From assembly GCA_944319745.1 (NCBI GenBank), contig CALUET010000022.1:180847-244846 (forward strand): a DNA stretch of 64,000 bases. The letters run 5' to 3'. Both the position numbers and the translations under genes were made by a program. The stretch's first letter is position 1. Every line of letters starts with the position of its first letter. This document shows, piece after piece, positions 46,381 through 56,109 of this stretch. The notes beneath the pieces are model-generated. The model saw nothing but the letters and a program-made list of their open reading frames with translations, was not told where the DNA came from and did no database searches. Origin of the DNA: an uncultured Phocaeicola sp. Lineage in GTDB: Bacteria > Bacteroidota > Bacteroidia > Bacteroidales > Bacteroidaceae.

Positions 46381-48707
46381 TCTTTTTCGTCCGTACCCCA
46401 AGCCTTATTCGGTTCTTTTCCCATAAAAAGTTCCAATGTACCTCCTTCGGCTATGTCTTTAAAATCGATGAAACTTTTATTATACTCTTTTCCGTTCAAC
46501 AAAGCCCGCTGAATATAAATATTCTCCTCACTGTTATCGTGCGCGATAACCGTAAATGTTTCACCCGAAGCATACTTGGGATCAAGTTTAAAGTCTACAC
46601 GGTCAAACACCGGACTTGTAATTTCCATCTTATTGTCGCCCGGACAAACCGGATGAATGCCCGAAGCCGCCAAGATATACCATGCCGACATTTGTCCCAC
46701 ATCTTCGTTTCCTACAAGGCCTTCCACCTGGTTCTTATAAGCATTCTTACAGATATAACGGGTCCATTTCTGCGTAAGATAAGGTGCACCGGCGCAGTTA
46801 AACAAGAAAGGAACAAAGTGAACCGGTTCGTTCGCATGGTTATAATATTCATTCCAGAACAGGTGAGACGGCGTATGAGAAAACATATAATTCAAATCAT
46901 CGATTACCTTTTCTTTTCCTCCCATCAGCTCGATCATGCCGGGAATATCCTGCGGAACAAACCAACCCTGCTGATAAGGATTTGCCTCGATGCAACCGTA
47001 CCATTCTTTCGTCCTTGCATTTTCGGGCCACTCTTCCCATGAGCCGTCAGCTTTGCGCGGACGGAACCATCCTTTCTCTTTATCGAATATGTTCCGATAC
47101 GCTTGCCCTTTCTTCATGAAAATATCCGCATCCTCGGTCTTTCCCAAGGCCTTTGCCAATTGAGCTATGCACCAATCGAAATACGCATATTCCAAAGTTT
47201 CAGAAATACAAAGCGAGGTCGGCGAATATCCCAGCTCGCCGTTTCCGAATTTCCGCGAAGTATTTACAGCATAACGATATGCTTTCTCTACATCGTAAGT
47301 ACGAATGTTCTTCATGTAGGCATCTGTCAGTACAGACAATGCCGGATTTCCAATCATACACCCCGAATAAGCATTCAAGAACTCCCAACGTTCGAAATAT
47401 TCCTTCCCGCTCTCTTCTGCCAGAGTTATCAGCGAGTTCAGTTCATCGCTTACCAGTTCCGGGTTAATAATAGTCATCAAAGGGAACTGACTCCGAAATA
47501 CATCCCATCCACTAAAGATGGTTCTTTTCGTAAACTTACCGTCGCCCGTATGAATCTGATAGTCCCCACCGATATAACGTCCGTCGACATCCATATAAGT
47601 GCGCGGATCGATCATCGTATGATATAACGCCGTATAGAATACTATTTTTTCCTCTTCCGTTCCCCCGGACACCTTAATCCGGCTCAATTCATGGTTCCAT
47701 CGGTCTACCGCTTCTTCACGCACTTCATCGAATGTCTTGCCGGCCACTTCCTTCCGATAGTTCTTTTCGGCACCTTCCATGTCAACAAACGAAATCCCCA
47801 CCTTCATGCAGACACTTTCGTTTGCCGTTGTTGCAAAATCGGTAAAGAAGCCCAGATGTTTTCCTTTCAGCTCCTTTTCGCCTCTTATAATCGGCGCTTT
47901 CTTCACTATCTCAAGATAAGGGACCGAAGTCACATCGCCGTTTTTCCGACTTTGTCCGTCGGGAATCTCTGCACTCCAGAAGCCATAGTCGGACAACGGG
48001 CGGTCGAACGTGGCATAGAAATGCACCGTATAATTGGCCTGACCGGCACCATCTCCCCAGCCACCCCCGTCGGGAGTACACTTCATCCAGCCCCGGATGG
48101 TCGAATCATTAAGAACCTGTATATACTGTTCTGTGGAAGTTCCTCCCACCCTGCGCGCCAAATCTATCTGAATACGCGACTGTTTATTTTCGGGATACGT
48201 GAAACGCATGATGCCGCAACGGGGCGTTGCCGTACATTCCGCCTTAATATCATAGTCGGTCAAATAAACCGAATAATAACCGGCCTTCGCCGTTTCTGTT
48301 TGTTTATCGTAATGCGAGCGGTAACCCGTAATGCTCCCGTCTTCCTTTCCTGCAATTGTTTGAAGAGCACCGGTGGTTGGCATTACCAAAAAATTTCCAA
48401 GATCGCCATACCATCCCACCCCACTCATTTGGGTACATGCAAATCCTTCTATTGTCTGATGCTCATCACTGTATCCGCTTCCGTTATCACCTCCGGTAAT
48501 TGTATTCGGGCTAATCTGTGTCATACCGAAAGGAGTTGTGGCTCCGGGGAACGTCTTTCCCAGGCCATGATAGGCTTCTGCTTTCGCAACATTGGTTGTC
48601 GCTCCGATAAACGGGTTCACATAATCGGCCGGATTATCCAGTGTCGTAACCGTTTTTTCAGCACAGGCCGATAAAAATAATACACTCGCTATAAATAAAT
48701 ACTTCAT
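46377..48707 (-). CDS. GH92 alpha-mannosidase lipoprotein
   Basis: A 776-residue calcium-dependent exo-alpha-mannosidase. Lipobox LSAC (Cys15). The N-terminal beta-sandwich has YVNPFIGAT, then the GYSDEHQTIEGFACTQMSGVG segment. The (alpha/alpha)6 domain has YTALYHTMIDPRTYMD, SGWDVFRSQFPLM, the EYYNHANEP loop (likely acid Glu) and the family hallmark GNEDVGQMSAWY. Most characterised members cut alpha-1,2-mannose, with some alpha-1,3 or 1,4. It lies 26 bases after the GH38-like stop and shares ATGA with the GH43 gene, so these three form one transcript. Confidence 0.93.
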   Translation of the reverse strand: MKYLFIASVLFLSACAEKTVTTLDNPADYVNPFIGATTNVAKAEAYHGLGKTFPGATTPFGMTQISPNTITGGDNGSGYSDEHQTIEGFACTQMSGVGWYGDLGNFLVMPTTGALQTIAGKEDGSITGYRSHYDKQTETAKAGYYSVYLTDYDIKAECTATPRCGIMRFTYPENKQSRIQIDLARRVGGTSTEQYIQVLNDSTIRGWMKCTPDGGGWGDGAGQANYTVHFYATFDRPLSDYGFWSAEIPDGQSRKNGDVTSVPYLEIVKKAPIIRGEKELKGKHLGFFTDFATTANESVCMKVGISFVDMEGAEKNYRKEVAGKTFDEVREEAVDRWNHELSRIKVSGGTEEEKIVFYTALYHTMIDPRTYMDVDGRYIGGDYQIHTGDGKFTKRTIFSGWDVFRSQFPLMTIINPELVSDELNSLITLAEESGKEYFERWEFLNAYSGCMIGNPALSVLTDAYMKNIRTYDVEKAYRYAVNTSRKFGNGELGYSPTSLCISETLEYAYFDWCIAQLAKALGKTEDADIFMKKGQAYRNIFDKEKGWFRPRKADGSWEEWPENARTKEWYGCIEANPYQQGWFVPQDIPGMIELMGGKEKVIDDLNYMFSHTPSHLFWNEYYNHANEPVHFVPFLFNCAGAPYLTQKWTRYICKNAYKNQVEGLVGNEDVGQMSAWYILAASGIHPVCPGDNKMEITSPVFDRVDFKLDPKYASGETFTVIAHDNSEENIYIQRALLNGKEYNKSFIDFKDIAEGGTLELFMGKEPNKAWGTDEKE

Positions 48708-48733
48708 ATCTCAAAATTATTTTGTTTATATAA

Positions 48734-51259
48734 TTATTCTATCAAAAAAGTCTTCAAGCCGAAACGAGGCATTGATACAGAAATTTTTCCACCGGAATAT
48801 TCCTTACCCGTTTCTTTCCCGTTTAAATCTATCTCCTTAATATTTGCGGGAGAACCCAATACTATCTCCACCGGAGCCTCATCACCCTCCGCATTGAACA
48901 AGCGGAACAAGATTCCTTTGCCCGTCGTTTTTACCGCACTTAGTCGATAGCCACTGTCTTTCAAGTCAATAAACGACTTATTTCCCAACGGGATATCATA
49001 TTGTGCATGGGCATACAGCGGTTCATTTCGCTGTTCCTCCAGCGCAGACAGTGCAGCTTCATCCCAACGTCCATCGTGAAGCACCAAGGCATATTTCATT
49101 TTCAACGGTCCGGTTATTCGATAATCCATACCCCAAAGCCCGACACCGGAATATTGTGCGGTCAAAGCCAACGGATAACCGGATCCGTATGCATACGATG
49201 TAGTATGGTCGGAATACACCGCCAGGCCGCTGTTCTGCTTTGCAGAATATAAGTCTACCCAGTGTAAAATGACATTATGCTTAATGCTATCCCAGCAATT
49301 ATAATGCGTATCCGACTGGCGGCTTTCACATACATCAAAAGGAGCATCTTTATAAACACAAGGTTCTTTCAGGTTCACGGGGAAAAGAATATTCAGCTTG
49401 AAACGGTCGTCGTAAAATCCGCGACGGGATTTCTGCCAATCCTCCCCCAATTGTTTATACTCGCCGATGCCCACATTTTCTTTCCAGTCTATCTGCAAAT
49501 CAAAATCGATGCTACGGCTTCCGCGTTTAAGCGTCACAATCTGCGTAAAAGGATGTGAGGCTATTTCACCCTTTATTTGCAAAACGACTTCAAAGAAGTT
49601 ATCCCGCAGGACAGAGATTTCGGCAGGTATCTCGGCAGACGAGCGGAAGCGTCCTTCCTCATAGAAATAGCCTTTCAGCACACCCAAACCGCATCCTTCG
49701 AAGGAAGATACGATATTTTCTCCCGAACCTTTCTTGTCAACCAGTTCGGTGACCGCCCCTCCTTTCAAAGCATCGAACACGATTCGATAATTATCATTTT
49801 CAACAATCCATTTGTTACCGCTCACATTCGTCACCGACGAACGGCGTTTCACCATCCGGCCACCCGCACGAACGGCATAAGTTGCGTAGCCGAACGAAGG
49901 CACATCGGCCACGAAATACAACCGCGTTCCCGCTTCTTCCGGCTCCGCATGACAATCTATCCGACGATTCTCCGCATCGTACAACGAAACGCCCTCCGAG
50001 CCAAAACTGCAAGGCACAAGAACATTCACCACTTCACTGCGCGCCGTTCCCGTGGTGTTGTAAATCCGTATCCGATTTTCCCCCGAGCTTTTCGGCATAA
50101 CATAGCAATCTTTTGCAACAGCTTCCCCGATGATTTCATCGGAAATACGCAGTGTATTTCCCGTCCAACAGGCAATTTCCTCCGCCCACGTATGCCTTTC
50201 ATTCAAGCGGTTATAGGGCACTATCCAAGAATCATGGTGTTGCGATAACATCAACGTGCGCCAAGCCTCATCCAGACGTGCGGATTCGCAGGTATATCCG
50301 CAAGAAAGATTTGCCATGGCAGCCATCTTTTCTGCTGCAATCACCCGGTTTTCTCCGGCACGCACCTCGCGGGCTATCTGCTGGAGGACCTGGCTCCCCC
50401 ACATCAGAGCTACACGGAAATCGTCCTGAGAAACGTGCCAATCGTCGTCGGACATCCCCGGAGAATATTTTTCAATGTACTCGCTCCACGTCGTATAAAC
50501 GGAATGATTCTTTATTCCCTCTCCCGTGCCGAGCCAGGGGCCGCCCTTCCATCCGGCATCTTGAAAGCACATCCCCACAGGAGCTTTTATCCCCGCAGCG
50601 AGGCAGGCCGCAAGAAATTCGTCTGAATTATTCCACGAGGCAGTCTGCCACGTAGAGTTTTTCTCAAAAGCTTCGCAAGCATAGCGGGGAACTGTCAGCA
50701 AGGATGTTCCATCGGGACCTATCCAGTTCACCAAATCTTTTCCATACGCCACAGGATATCCGCCCCAACAAGTATCGGGACATCGCAATACCGCATATTT
50801 AAAGCCAAACAGTTTTAGGATTTTCGGCAGGCAACTGGTGAAACAGGGTTCCTCGACCGAATAGGTAGAAAACGAGACATTCGGGAAATGCGCATGAATT
50901 TTCCTGATGCCATACTCGAACTGTCGGATGATACTTTCCCCCGAAATATTATAACAATAGGGTTGAGCGTATGTAGGGTTCGTGAACTCCACACGCGGAT
51001 CGTTCACCGTTTTCCGGAAAACACGGTAAGCATCCGGGGTACGCACCCGCACGGTATCCCAAGTTTCCGGTTCTATCTCCAGGCAAATACGCCATTCGGG
51101 GAATGCACGCAACCTGTCGGTCATGAACTGCGTTTGCCACTCTACCGGATAATGTCCGTAAATTCCGCCGTGATACCCGTCCACAAAATATGCCTTTTGG
51201 GCATTTGTCACACCCAATCCCAGACACATTACCATTAAAACAACGAGTCGGTTTAACAT
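48734..51259 (-). CDS. GH38-like protein with diverged active-site motifs
   Basis: An 841-residue exported protein resembling GH38 alpha-mannosidases over its length, but unusual. Signal peptide about 1-20. The usual HxDxxW zinc motif is replaced by VDGYHGGIYGHYP (His30, His36), and the place of the nucleophile motif PD-FG reads SVEEPCFTSCLPKILKLFGF (Glu136-Glu137). The middle-domain LSQHHDSWIVPYNRL motif typical of GH38 is present, as are the C-terminal beta domains with SIDFDLQIDW. It may use other metal ligands or have another substrate, or be inactive. First gene of the GH92-GH43 transcript. Confidence 0.75.
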   Translation of the reverse strand: MLNRLVVLMVMCLGLGVTNAQKAYFVDGYHGGIYGHYPVEWQTQFMTDRLRAFPEWRICLEIEPETWDTVRVRTPDAYRVFRKTVNDPRVEFTNPTYAQPYCYNISGESIIRQFEYGIRKIHAHFPNVSFSTYSVEEPCFTSCLPKILKLFGFKYAVLRCPDTCWGGYPVAYGKDLVNWIGPDGTSLLTVPRYACEAFEKNSTWQTASWNNSDEFLAACLAAGIKAPVGMCFQDAGWKGGPWLGTGEGIKNHSVYTTWSEYIEKYSPGMSDDDWHVSQDDFRVALMWGSQVLQQIAREVRAGENRVIAAEKMAAMANLSCGYTCESARLDEAWRTLMLSQHHDSWIVPYNRLNERHTWAEEIACWTGNTLRISDEIIGEAVAKDCYVMPKSSGENRIRIYNTTGTARSEVVNVLVPCSFGSEGVSLYDAENRRIDCHAEPEEAGTRLYFVADVPSFGYATYAVRAGGRMVKRRSSVTNVSGNKWIVENDNYRIVFDALKGGAVTELVDKKGSGENIVSSFEGCGLGVLKGYFYEEGRFRSSAEIPAEISVLRDNFFEVVLQIKGEIASHPFTQIVTLKRGSRSIDFDLQIDWKENVGIGEYKQLGEDWQKSRRGFYDDRFKLNILFPVNLKEPCVYKDAPFDVCESRQSDTHYNCWDSIKHNVILHWVDLYSAKQNSGLAVYSDHTTSYAYGSGYPLALTAQYSGVGLWGMDYRITGPLKMKYALVLHDGRWDEAALSALEEQRNEPLYAHAQYDIPLGNKSFIDLKDSGYRLSAVKTTGKGILFRLFNAEGDEAPVEIVLGSPANIKEIDLNGKETGKEYSGGKISVSMPRFGLKTFLIE

Positions 51260-51440
51260 AGTGTCCTACGTTTTAATAGTTAAAAAAGGTCTCCCTTACA
51301 GCTTCAAGCCCCATAGATTTCTTTCACTTTCCGCCTTTTCCAAAAGAGACGCCAATATGTATTCTCAAATGCAAACGATTTCCCCTCCTCATAGCGGAAA
51401 ACGTTTTTCATTTTCATCGCATTCCGTATTAAAAGAGATG

Positions 51441-51893
51441 CTACAAAATGACTGATTCCGACAGCTCTTCCAACGTTTTTCCTTCGTACTGACAAATCGC
51501 TTGCTTGTAGTCTAACGGAATCTCCACAGGCTCTTTCGTCGCAACATCATAGCCTACCATCACCGTACGACATTGACATTTCAGCACACCCGAGGTCTGG
51601 TTTACGGCACGTTGAAGCAGCGTAAAACTTTTATGTCCCAAATGAATTACGGCTGTTTCTATCATCAATTTATCGGAGAAAAAGACCGGAGCCAGAAAAT
51701 CGGCGTTAATATTAGCCACGACAATGCCCAACTTATTCCAATTTTCATTGCCAAATACATCATGCATATATGCAGTTTTCGCCAGATCGTACAAAGAAAA
51801 ATACGAAGAATTATTCATGTGGCCATATTGATCAACATCGCTGAAACGGATTTGCACAGGCAACTGATGTCTAAAGATTAAATCATCTGTCAT
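51441..51893 (-). CDS. Hotdog-fold acyl-CoA thioesterase (YbgC/4HBT family)
   Basis: A 150-residue protein predicted to hydrolyse an acyl-CoA or acyl-ACP thioester in the cytoplasm. The 4HBT signature is IRFSDVDQYGHMNNSSYF with the catalytic Asp, followed by the INADFLAPVFFSDKL strand and helix. The start is the ATG at 51893, 20 bases after the -7 box; the in-frame start at 51941 would precede the promoter. Substrate unknown; divergent from metY. Confidence 0.88.
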   Translation of the reverse strand: MTDDLIFRHQLPVQIRFSDVDQYGHMNNSSYFSLYDLAKTAYMHDVFGNENWNKLGIVVANINADFLAPVFFSDKLMIETAVIHLGHKSFTLLQRAVNQTSGVLKCQCRTVMVGYDVATKEPVEIPLDYKQAICQYEGKTLEELSESVIL

Positions 51894-51917
51894 AATAAAA
51901 AAGTATAATACGCACCC

Positions 51918-51925
51918 CAAATATA
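51918..51925 (-). promoter_or_regulatory. -7 promoter element for the thioesterase gene
   Basis: TATATTTG fits TAnnTTTG, 24 bases before the ATG at 51893. Confidence 0.55.
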
Positions 51926-52124
51926 AATGTTTTTTAAACAATTACAGCCATAAACGGATGAATTATTTCTTTCGTCGCATTTTATCTTCAAAGCGTTTAC
52001 AAAAAATCAGAATATATCTACCATACAACAATTACGACACCTCACTCATACGATGCTCTGTATGTAAGTATATATAGAAATGTTAATACTTATTTCACGA
52101 GACAAAATGGAATCATTTTTTCCT

Positions 52125-52132
52125 TATTTTTG
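52125..52132 (+). promoter_or_regulatory. -7 promoter element for metY
   Basis: TATTTTTG fits TAnnTTTG, 36 bases before the ATG. No riboswitch-like structure is evident in the short leader. Confidence 0.5.
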
Positions 52133-52168
52133 TTCGCCGAATAAAAACAATAAAGAAAAAGAACCAAT

Positions 52169-53452
52169 ATGGATACGAAACTTAGCAAAGAGACTCTCTG
52201 TGTACAAGCCGGCTGGGAGCCCAAAAACGGAGAACCCCGTGTGTTACCCATCTACCAAAGTACCACATTCAAATATGATACGAGTGAACAAATGGCCCGA
52301 CTGTTTGACCTGAAAGACAGCGGATATTTTTACACACGCCTACAGAACCCGACCAACGATGCAGTAGCTTCGAAGATTACTGCCCTGGAAGGCGGAGTGG
52401 CAGGTATGCTGACTTCTTCGGGACAAGCTGCAAATTTTTATGCAGTATTCAACATCTGTGAGGCAGGAGACCACTTCGTTTGTTCATCAACCATCTACGG
52501 AGGTACGTTCAATCTCTTCGCCGTCACAATGAAAAAACTCGGTATCGAATGTACTTTTATTGATGCCGAGGCTTCGGAGGAGGAAATAAGTCAGGCATTC
52601 CGCCCCAATACGAAATGTCTTTTCGGGGAAACCATTTCAAATCCGGGAATAAATGTCCTGGACATCGAGAAGTTCGCCCGCATCGCACATAAGCACGGAG
52701 TACCCCTGATTGTGGATAATACATTTGCTACTCCCATCAACTGTCGTCCGTTTGAATGGGGCGCGGACATCGTAACACACTCAACCACGAAATATATGGA
52801 CGGACATGCTACTTGTGTGGGCGGCGCGATTATAGACAGCGGCAACTTCGATTGGGAAGCGCATGCCGACAAATTCCCCGGACTGACACAGCCCGATGAG
52901 TCTTACCACGGACTGACCTATACGAAAGCATTCGGGAAGATGGCTTACATAACCAAAGCCACCGCCCAACTGATGCGCGACTTGGGTTCCATCCAATCGC
53001 CGGAAAATGCGTTCCTGCTGAACCTCGGCTTGGAAACGCTGCACTTGCGTGTACCCAGACACTGCGAGAATGCACAGAAAGTAGCGGAATGGCTGGAAAA
53101 GAATCCGAAAGTGAAATGGGTAAACTACTGCGGACTGAAAAGCAACAAATACTACGAACTGGCACAAAAATACATGCCTAACGGTTCATGCGGCGTCATT
53201 GCTTTCGGACTGAAAGGCTCGCGTGAGGAAGCAATCCGCTTTATGGACAGTCTGAAGCTGGTATGCATTGTGACGCATGTGGCCGATGCACGCACATGTG
53301 TATTGCATCCAGCAAGTCATACCCACCGCCAATTGAGTGACGAACAACTGATTGAAGCCGGCGTTGCTCCCGATTTAATTCGTCTGTCTGTGGGAATAGA
53401 AAATGTAAACGACATTATTTCCGATTTGGAACAAGCCATGAAGTGTATCTAA
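52169..53452 (+). CDS. metY: O-acetylhomoserine aminocarboxypropyltransferase/sulfhydrylase MetY
   Basis: A 427-residue PLP enzyme that makes homocysteine from O-acetylhomoserine and sulfide for methionine synthesis; some relatives make cysteine from O-acetylserine. Cys/Met-metabolism signatures are YTRLQNPTNDA, SSGQAAN, the DNTFATPINCRPFEWGADIV segment and THSTTKYMDGH, whose Lys (about residue 209) binds PLP. The long insertion with KFPGLTQPDESYHGLTY is specific for the sulfhydrylase group, as opposed to cystathionine synthases. C-terminal VADARTCVLHPASHTH and RLSVGIEN complete the fold. Confidence 0.95.
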   Translation: MDTKLSKETLCVQAGWEPKNGEPRVLPIYQSTTFKYDTSEQMARLFDLKDSGYFYTRLQNPTNDAVASKITALEGGVAGMLTSSGQAANFYAVFNICEAGDHFVCSSTIYGGTFNLFAVTMKKLGIECTFIDAEASEEEISQAFRPNTKCLFGETISNPGINVLDIEKFARIAHKHGVPLIVDNTFATPINCRPFEWGADIVTHSTTKYMDGHATCVGGAIIDSGNFDWEAHADKFPGLTQPDESYHGLTYTKAFGKMAYITKATAQLMRDLGSIQSPENAFLLNLGLETLHLRVPRHCENAQKVAEWLEKNPKVKWVNYCGLKSNKYYELAQKYMPNGSCGVIAFGLKGSREEAIRFMDSLKLVCIVTHVADARTCVLHPASHTHRQLSDEQLIEAGVAPDLIRLSVGIENVNDIISDLEQAMKCI

Positions 53453-53468
53453 ATACATCGTTTCACTT

Positions 53469-53519
53469 AAGGTAAAGCGAAGTAAAAAAGAAAATATTTC
53501 GCTTTACCTTTCTTTTTTA
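53469..53519 (+). terminator. Intrinsic terminator after metY
   Basis: 13-bp perfect stem AAGGTAAAGCGAA/TTCGCTTTACCTT (53469-53481 with 53498-53510), followed by TCTTTTTTAT. Confidence 0.9.
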
Positions 53520-53526
53520 TCAATAC

Positions 53527-55326
53527 ATGACATCACCCCAAACATGGTATTCTCAACGTTTGGCCGAGACGGAGACCGAACTTTCGCGCGTAAAAAAACG
53601 CATCTTACGCATCAGCTCCTTACGTGTACTGTTTTTTCTGGCAGGAATTCTAAGCATCATCCTCCTTTTTCACGATGAGACGTGGAAGATTCTATTGGCC
53701 ATCGGCTGTACGTTCCTGCCTTTTTTCATTCTGATAAAAACCCATAACCGCTTATTCCACAGAAAAGAATGGCTGGAAATACAAGCATCCGTAAACCGGG
53801 CTGAGGCAGCAGCGCTGGAGGGAGACAACAGCCATTTCGACAATGGCGCGGAATTTACGGACAGCGAACATCCTTACTCGTTCGACCTCGACGTGTTTGG
53901 CGAATCGTCATTGTTTCAGGCTCTGAACCGGACATGTACACAGATAGGGAAAAACACGCTGGCCGGATGGTTGAAAAATCATCTTACGAACAAAAAAGAG
54001 ATCGAGACACGGCAACAAAGCATAAAAGAGTTGTCTGAACGAAACCTTTTCCGCGAGCAATTCCGTATCAACGGAATGATTTATCAAGGGAACATTTCGG
54101 ATGAAACGGAGATACGAAAATGGAGCACGTCCCCGACGAAATTCACGAAAGCCCTTTGGGTAAAATTACTGATATGGGGAGTCCCGCTCGTCAATGCGCT
54201 GCTGCTGGTGGCAGGCATAACCGGAATCATCTCCTTCAACTGGTTCGGATTGTCGTTCTGCCTCTTCGTCATTGCAGGGTTTTCATTCATCAAACGCGCC
54301 ACAGTGATACAGGACCTGTACGGGAAGAAGATGAAGACGTTAAGCAATTATACCCGTCTGATAGCACTTACCCGGAAAGAGAAATGGCAAAGCAACGACA
54401 TGACGAGACTGATGGAACGCCTCTCCATAAACGACGAGTCGCCGGTGGAGATTCTGCAGAAGCTGTCGAAAGAATTAGACCGGCTCGACCTTCGCAACAA
54501 CCAGTTACTTTTTGTCATATTGGAAGGATGCATCTTTTTCCAATTGCAGCAAATCTTCCGCATAGAACGTTGGAAAGAACGGTACGGGAAATATGTAAAT
54601 CAATGGCTGGAAGCCGTGGGAGAGATTGACGCGCTCTGCTCGCTTGCCACATTTGCTTTCAATCATCCGGAATACACGTACCCGGCATGTGCGGAAAAGC
54701 CCTTCATCTTTGAAGCAAAAGATATGGGGCATCCGTTAATGTCTCCCCGGCTTTGCGTGAAAAACGATGCACTGATTCCCACACGTCCTTACTTCCTTAT
54801 CATCACAGGGGCCAATATGGCCGGGAAAAGCACTTATTTGCGAACCATCGGAACGAATTATCTGCTGGCATGCATCGGCGCTCCTGTCTGTTGCGCCTCG
54901 TTGACATTTTATCCGGCACGGCTTATTACAAGCCTGCGCACGTCCGATTCTTTAACAGACGGCGAGTCGTATTTCTTTGCCGAGCTGAAACGTTTGAAGC
55001 GAATTATCGATTTGTTAAACAACGGAACGGAGCTTTTCATCATACTGGACGAAGTCCTGAAAGGAACCAACTCGGAAGACAAACAAAAAGGTTCCTTCGA
55101 TTTGATAAGGCAATTTATATTGCTGAAGGCAAACGGGTTGATTGCCACGCACGATTTGATGTTAAGCCGGCTTAAAGAACAATTCCCCGAGTATATTCAG
55201 AACTATTGTTTTGAGGCCGATATAACGAACGACGAGCTGACTTTTTCCTACAAACTGCGGGAAGGTGTAGCACAAAACATGAATGCCTGCTTCCTGATGA
55301 AGAAAATGGGCATCGTCATCCAATAA
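53527..55326 (+). CDS. Membrane-anchored MutS-like ATPase
   Basis: A 599-residue MutS-related protein that lacks the mismatch-binding domain I. It has two predicted membrane hairpins (about residues 32-70 and 207-257), so it is membrane-attached. Between them and after come helical lever-like regions, then the MutS V ATPase domain: Walker A GANMAGKST (about 425-433), a Walker B in LFIILDEVLKGTNSEDKQ with the MutS-typical Asn-Ser, and the THDLML switch. The C-terminal helix-turn-helix of true MutS is short. A role in mismatch repair is therefore unlikely. Starts 74 bases after metY, following its terminator. Confidence 0.85.
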   Translation: MTSPQTWYSQRLAETETELSRVKKRILRISSLRVLFFLAGILSIILLFHDETWKILLAIGCTFLPFFILIKTHNRLFHRKEWLEIQASVNRAEAAALEGDNSHFDNGAEFTDSEHPYSFDLDVFGESSLFQALNRTCTQIGKNTLAGWLKNHLTNKKEIETRQQSIKELSERNLFREQFRINGMIYQGNISDETEIRKWSTSPTKFTKALWVKLLIWGVPLVNALLLVAGITGIISFNWFGLSFCLFVIAGFSFIKRATVIQDLYGKKMKTLSNYTRLIALTRKEKWQSNDMTRLMERLSINDESPVEILQKLSKELDRLDLRNNQLLFVILEGCIFFQLQQIFRIERWKERYGKYVNQWLEAVGEIDALCSLATFAFNHPEYTYPACAEKPFIFEAKDMGHPLMSPRLCVKNDALIPTRPYFLIITGANMAGKSTYLRTIGTNYLLACIGAPVCCASLTFYPARLITSLRTSDSLTDGESYFFAELKRLKRIIDLLNNGTELFIILDEVLKGTNSEDKQKGSFDLIRQFILLKANGLIATHDLMLSRLKEQFPEYIQNYCFEADITNDELTFSYKLREGVAQNMNACFLMKKMGIVIQ

Positions 55327-55394
55327 AAACGCCGTATTTCTTTTTCAAAAACATTCCGGCTTATCAAATGAAACATTGTCTTTCTCATACAAAT

Positions 55395-56099
55395 TTACAG
55401 CCATCCTCCCCAAAAATAATGCACGGCATAGGCATTTTCCAAGGCAGCTTCCACCTCTGCTCCTCTATATCCTCTTCTCACCATTCCGGCTTGTTTGACC
55501 GAAAACGGTGAAACATAGCAAGAAGGTATCAAATAAATACTGTCCCGGTCTGTAGGAGTTGCGTTTTTATATAAACGACACAGCATACCGGGTCCTGTTG
55601 TCTCTAAGACACATGTGCTACGTGGTATTGCCGGATACTTCAATACACCTTCAGTAAACACCTCGTCTATAATTTTTTTCATGAAAGGATGTCCAGGTAT
55701 TGACAGCATCAATGCATTATTAAAAACACTTATTCTGTTACCATGCCCGTCAATATAAAATTCTTCCTCAGAGAAACAGCACTCCTTGTCGGCGAGCAAA
55801 TTATCCATCCGTTCCAAAGATTGATAATCGAAATCTACATACATCCCTCCCATACGATAAAGTATCAGATAGCGTATCACATCCCACCGCTGCACATTAT
55901 AAGGATATGCCTGATAAATATCCCAATACTCCGGATAATACAATTGAATAAAATCATTCATTTTCTGATTATCCCATACAATATATTCCCACTCCGGATA
56001 ATCGTTCTTCCAACTTTCTCCCAATATTTCAAAATGCCTCGGTAAAGGTTCGTCTATCCCCGACCAAACCTGATGAATCATTTTCGGTATTCTGTTCAT
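55395..56099 (-). CDS. GT32-type glycosyltransferase (DXD sugar-binding family)
   Basis: A 234-residue glycosyltransferase of the OCH1/capsular polysaccharide type. Seen are IPKMIHQVWSG at the N-terminus, the VQRWDVIRYLILYRMGGMYVDFDYQSL segment with the DxD metal-sugar motif (DFD), the SVFNNALMLSIPGHPFM core and a terminal HYFWGGW. It lacks membrane segments, so it is probably cytoplasmic. Last gene of the RiPP operon, ten bases after the GT4 gene. By context it may transfer a sugar to the precursor peptide or to a sugar placed by the GT4 enzyme; this is inference. Confidence 0.85.
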   Translation of the reverse strand: MNRIPKMIHQVWSGIDEPLPRHFEILGESWKNDYPEWEYIVWDNQKMNDFIQLYYPEYWDIYQAYPYNVQRWDVIRYLILYRMGGMYVDFDYQSLERMDNLLADKECCFSEEEFYIDGHGNRISVFNNALMLSIPGHPFMKKIIDEVFTEGVLKYPAIPRSTCVLETTGPGMLCRLYKNATPTDRDSIYLIPSCYVSPFSVKQAGMVRRGYRGAEVEAALENAYAVHYFWGGWL

Positions 56100-56109
56100 A
56101 ACATAAATA

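Noticed and set aside
47691-48674. 327-residue plus-strand ORF opposite GH92
   Set aside because: It lies entirely antisense to a well-supported GH92 gene and is rich in Cys, His and Arg without motifs, as expected for a shadow frame.
51304-51495. 63-residue minus-strand ORF between the thioesterase and GH38-like genes
   Set aside because: Overlaps the thioesterase 3' end in another frame, highly basic, no start context or family resemblance.
52133-52168. SAM riboswitch upstream of metY
   Set aside because: The predicted leader is only about 30 bases, too short for any known SAM aptamer.
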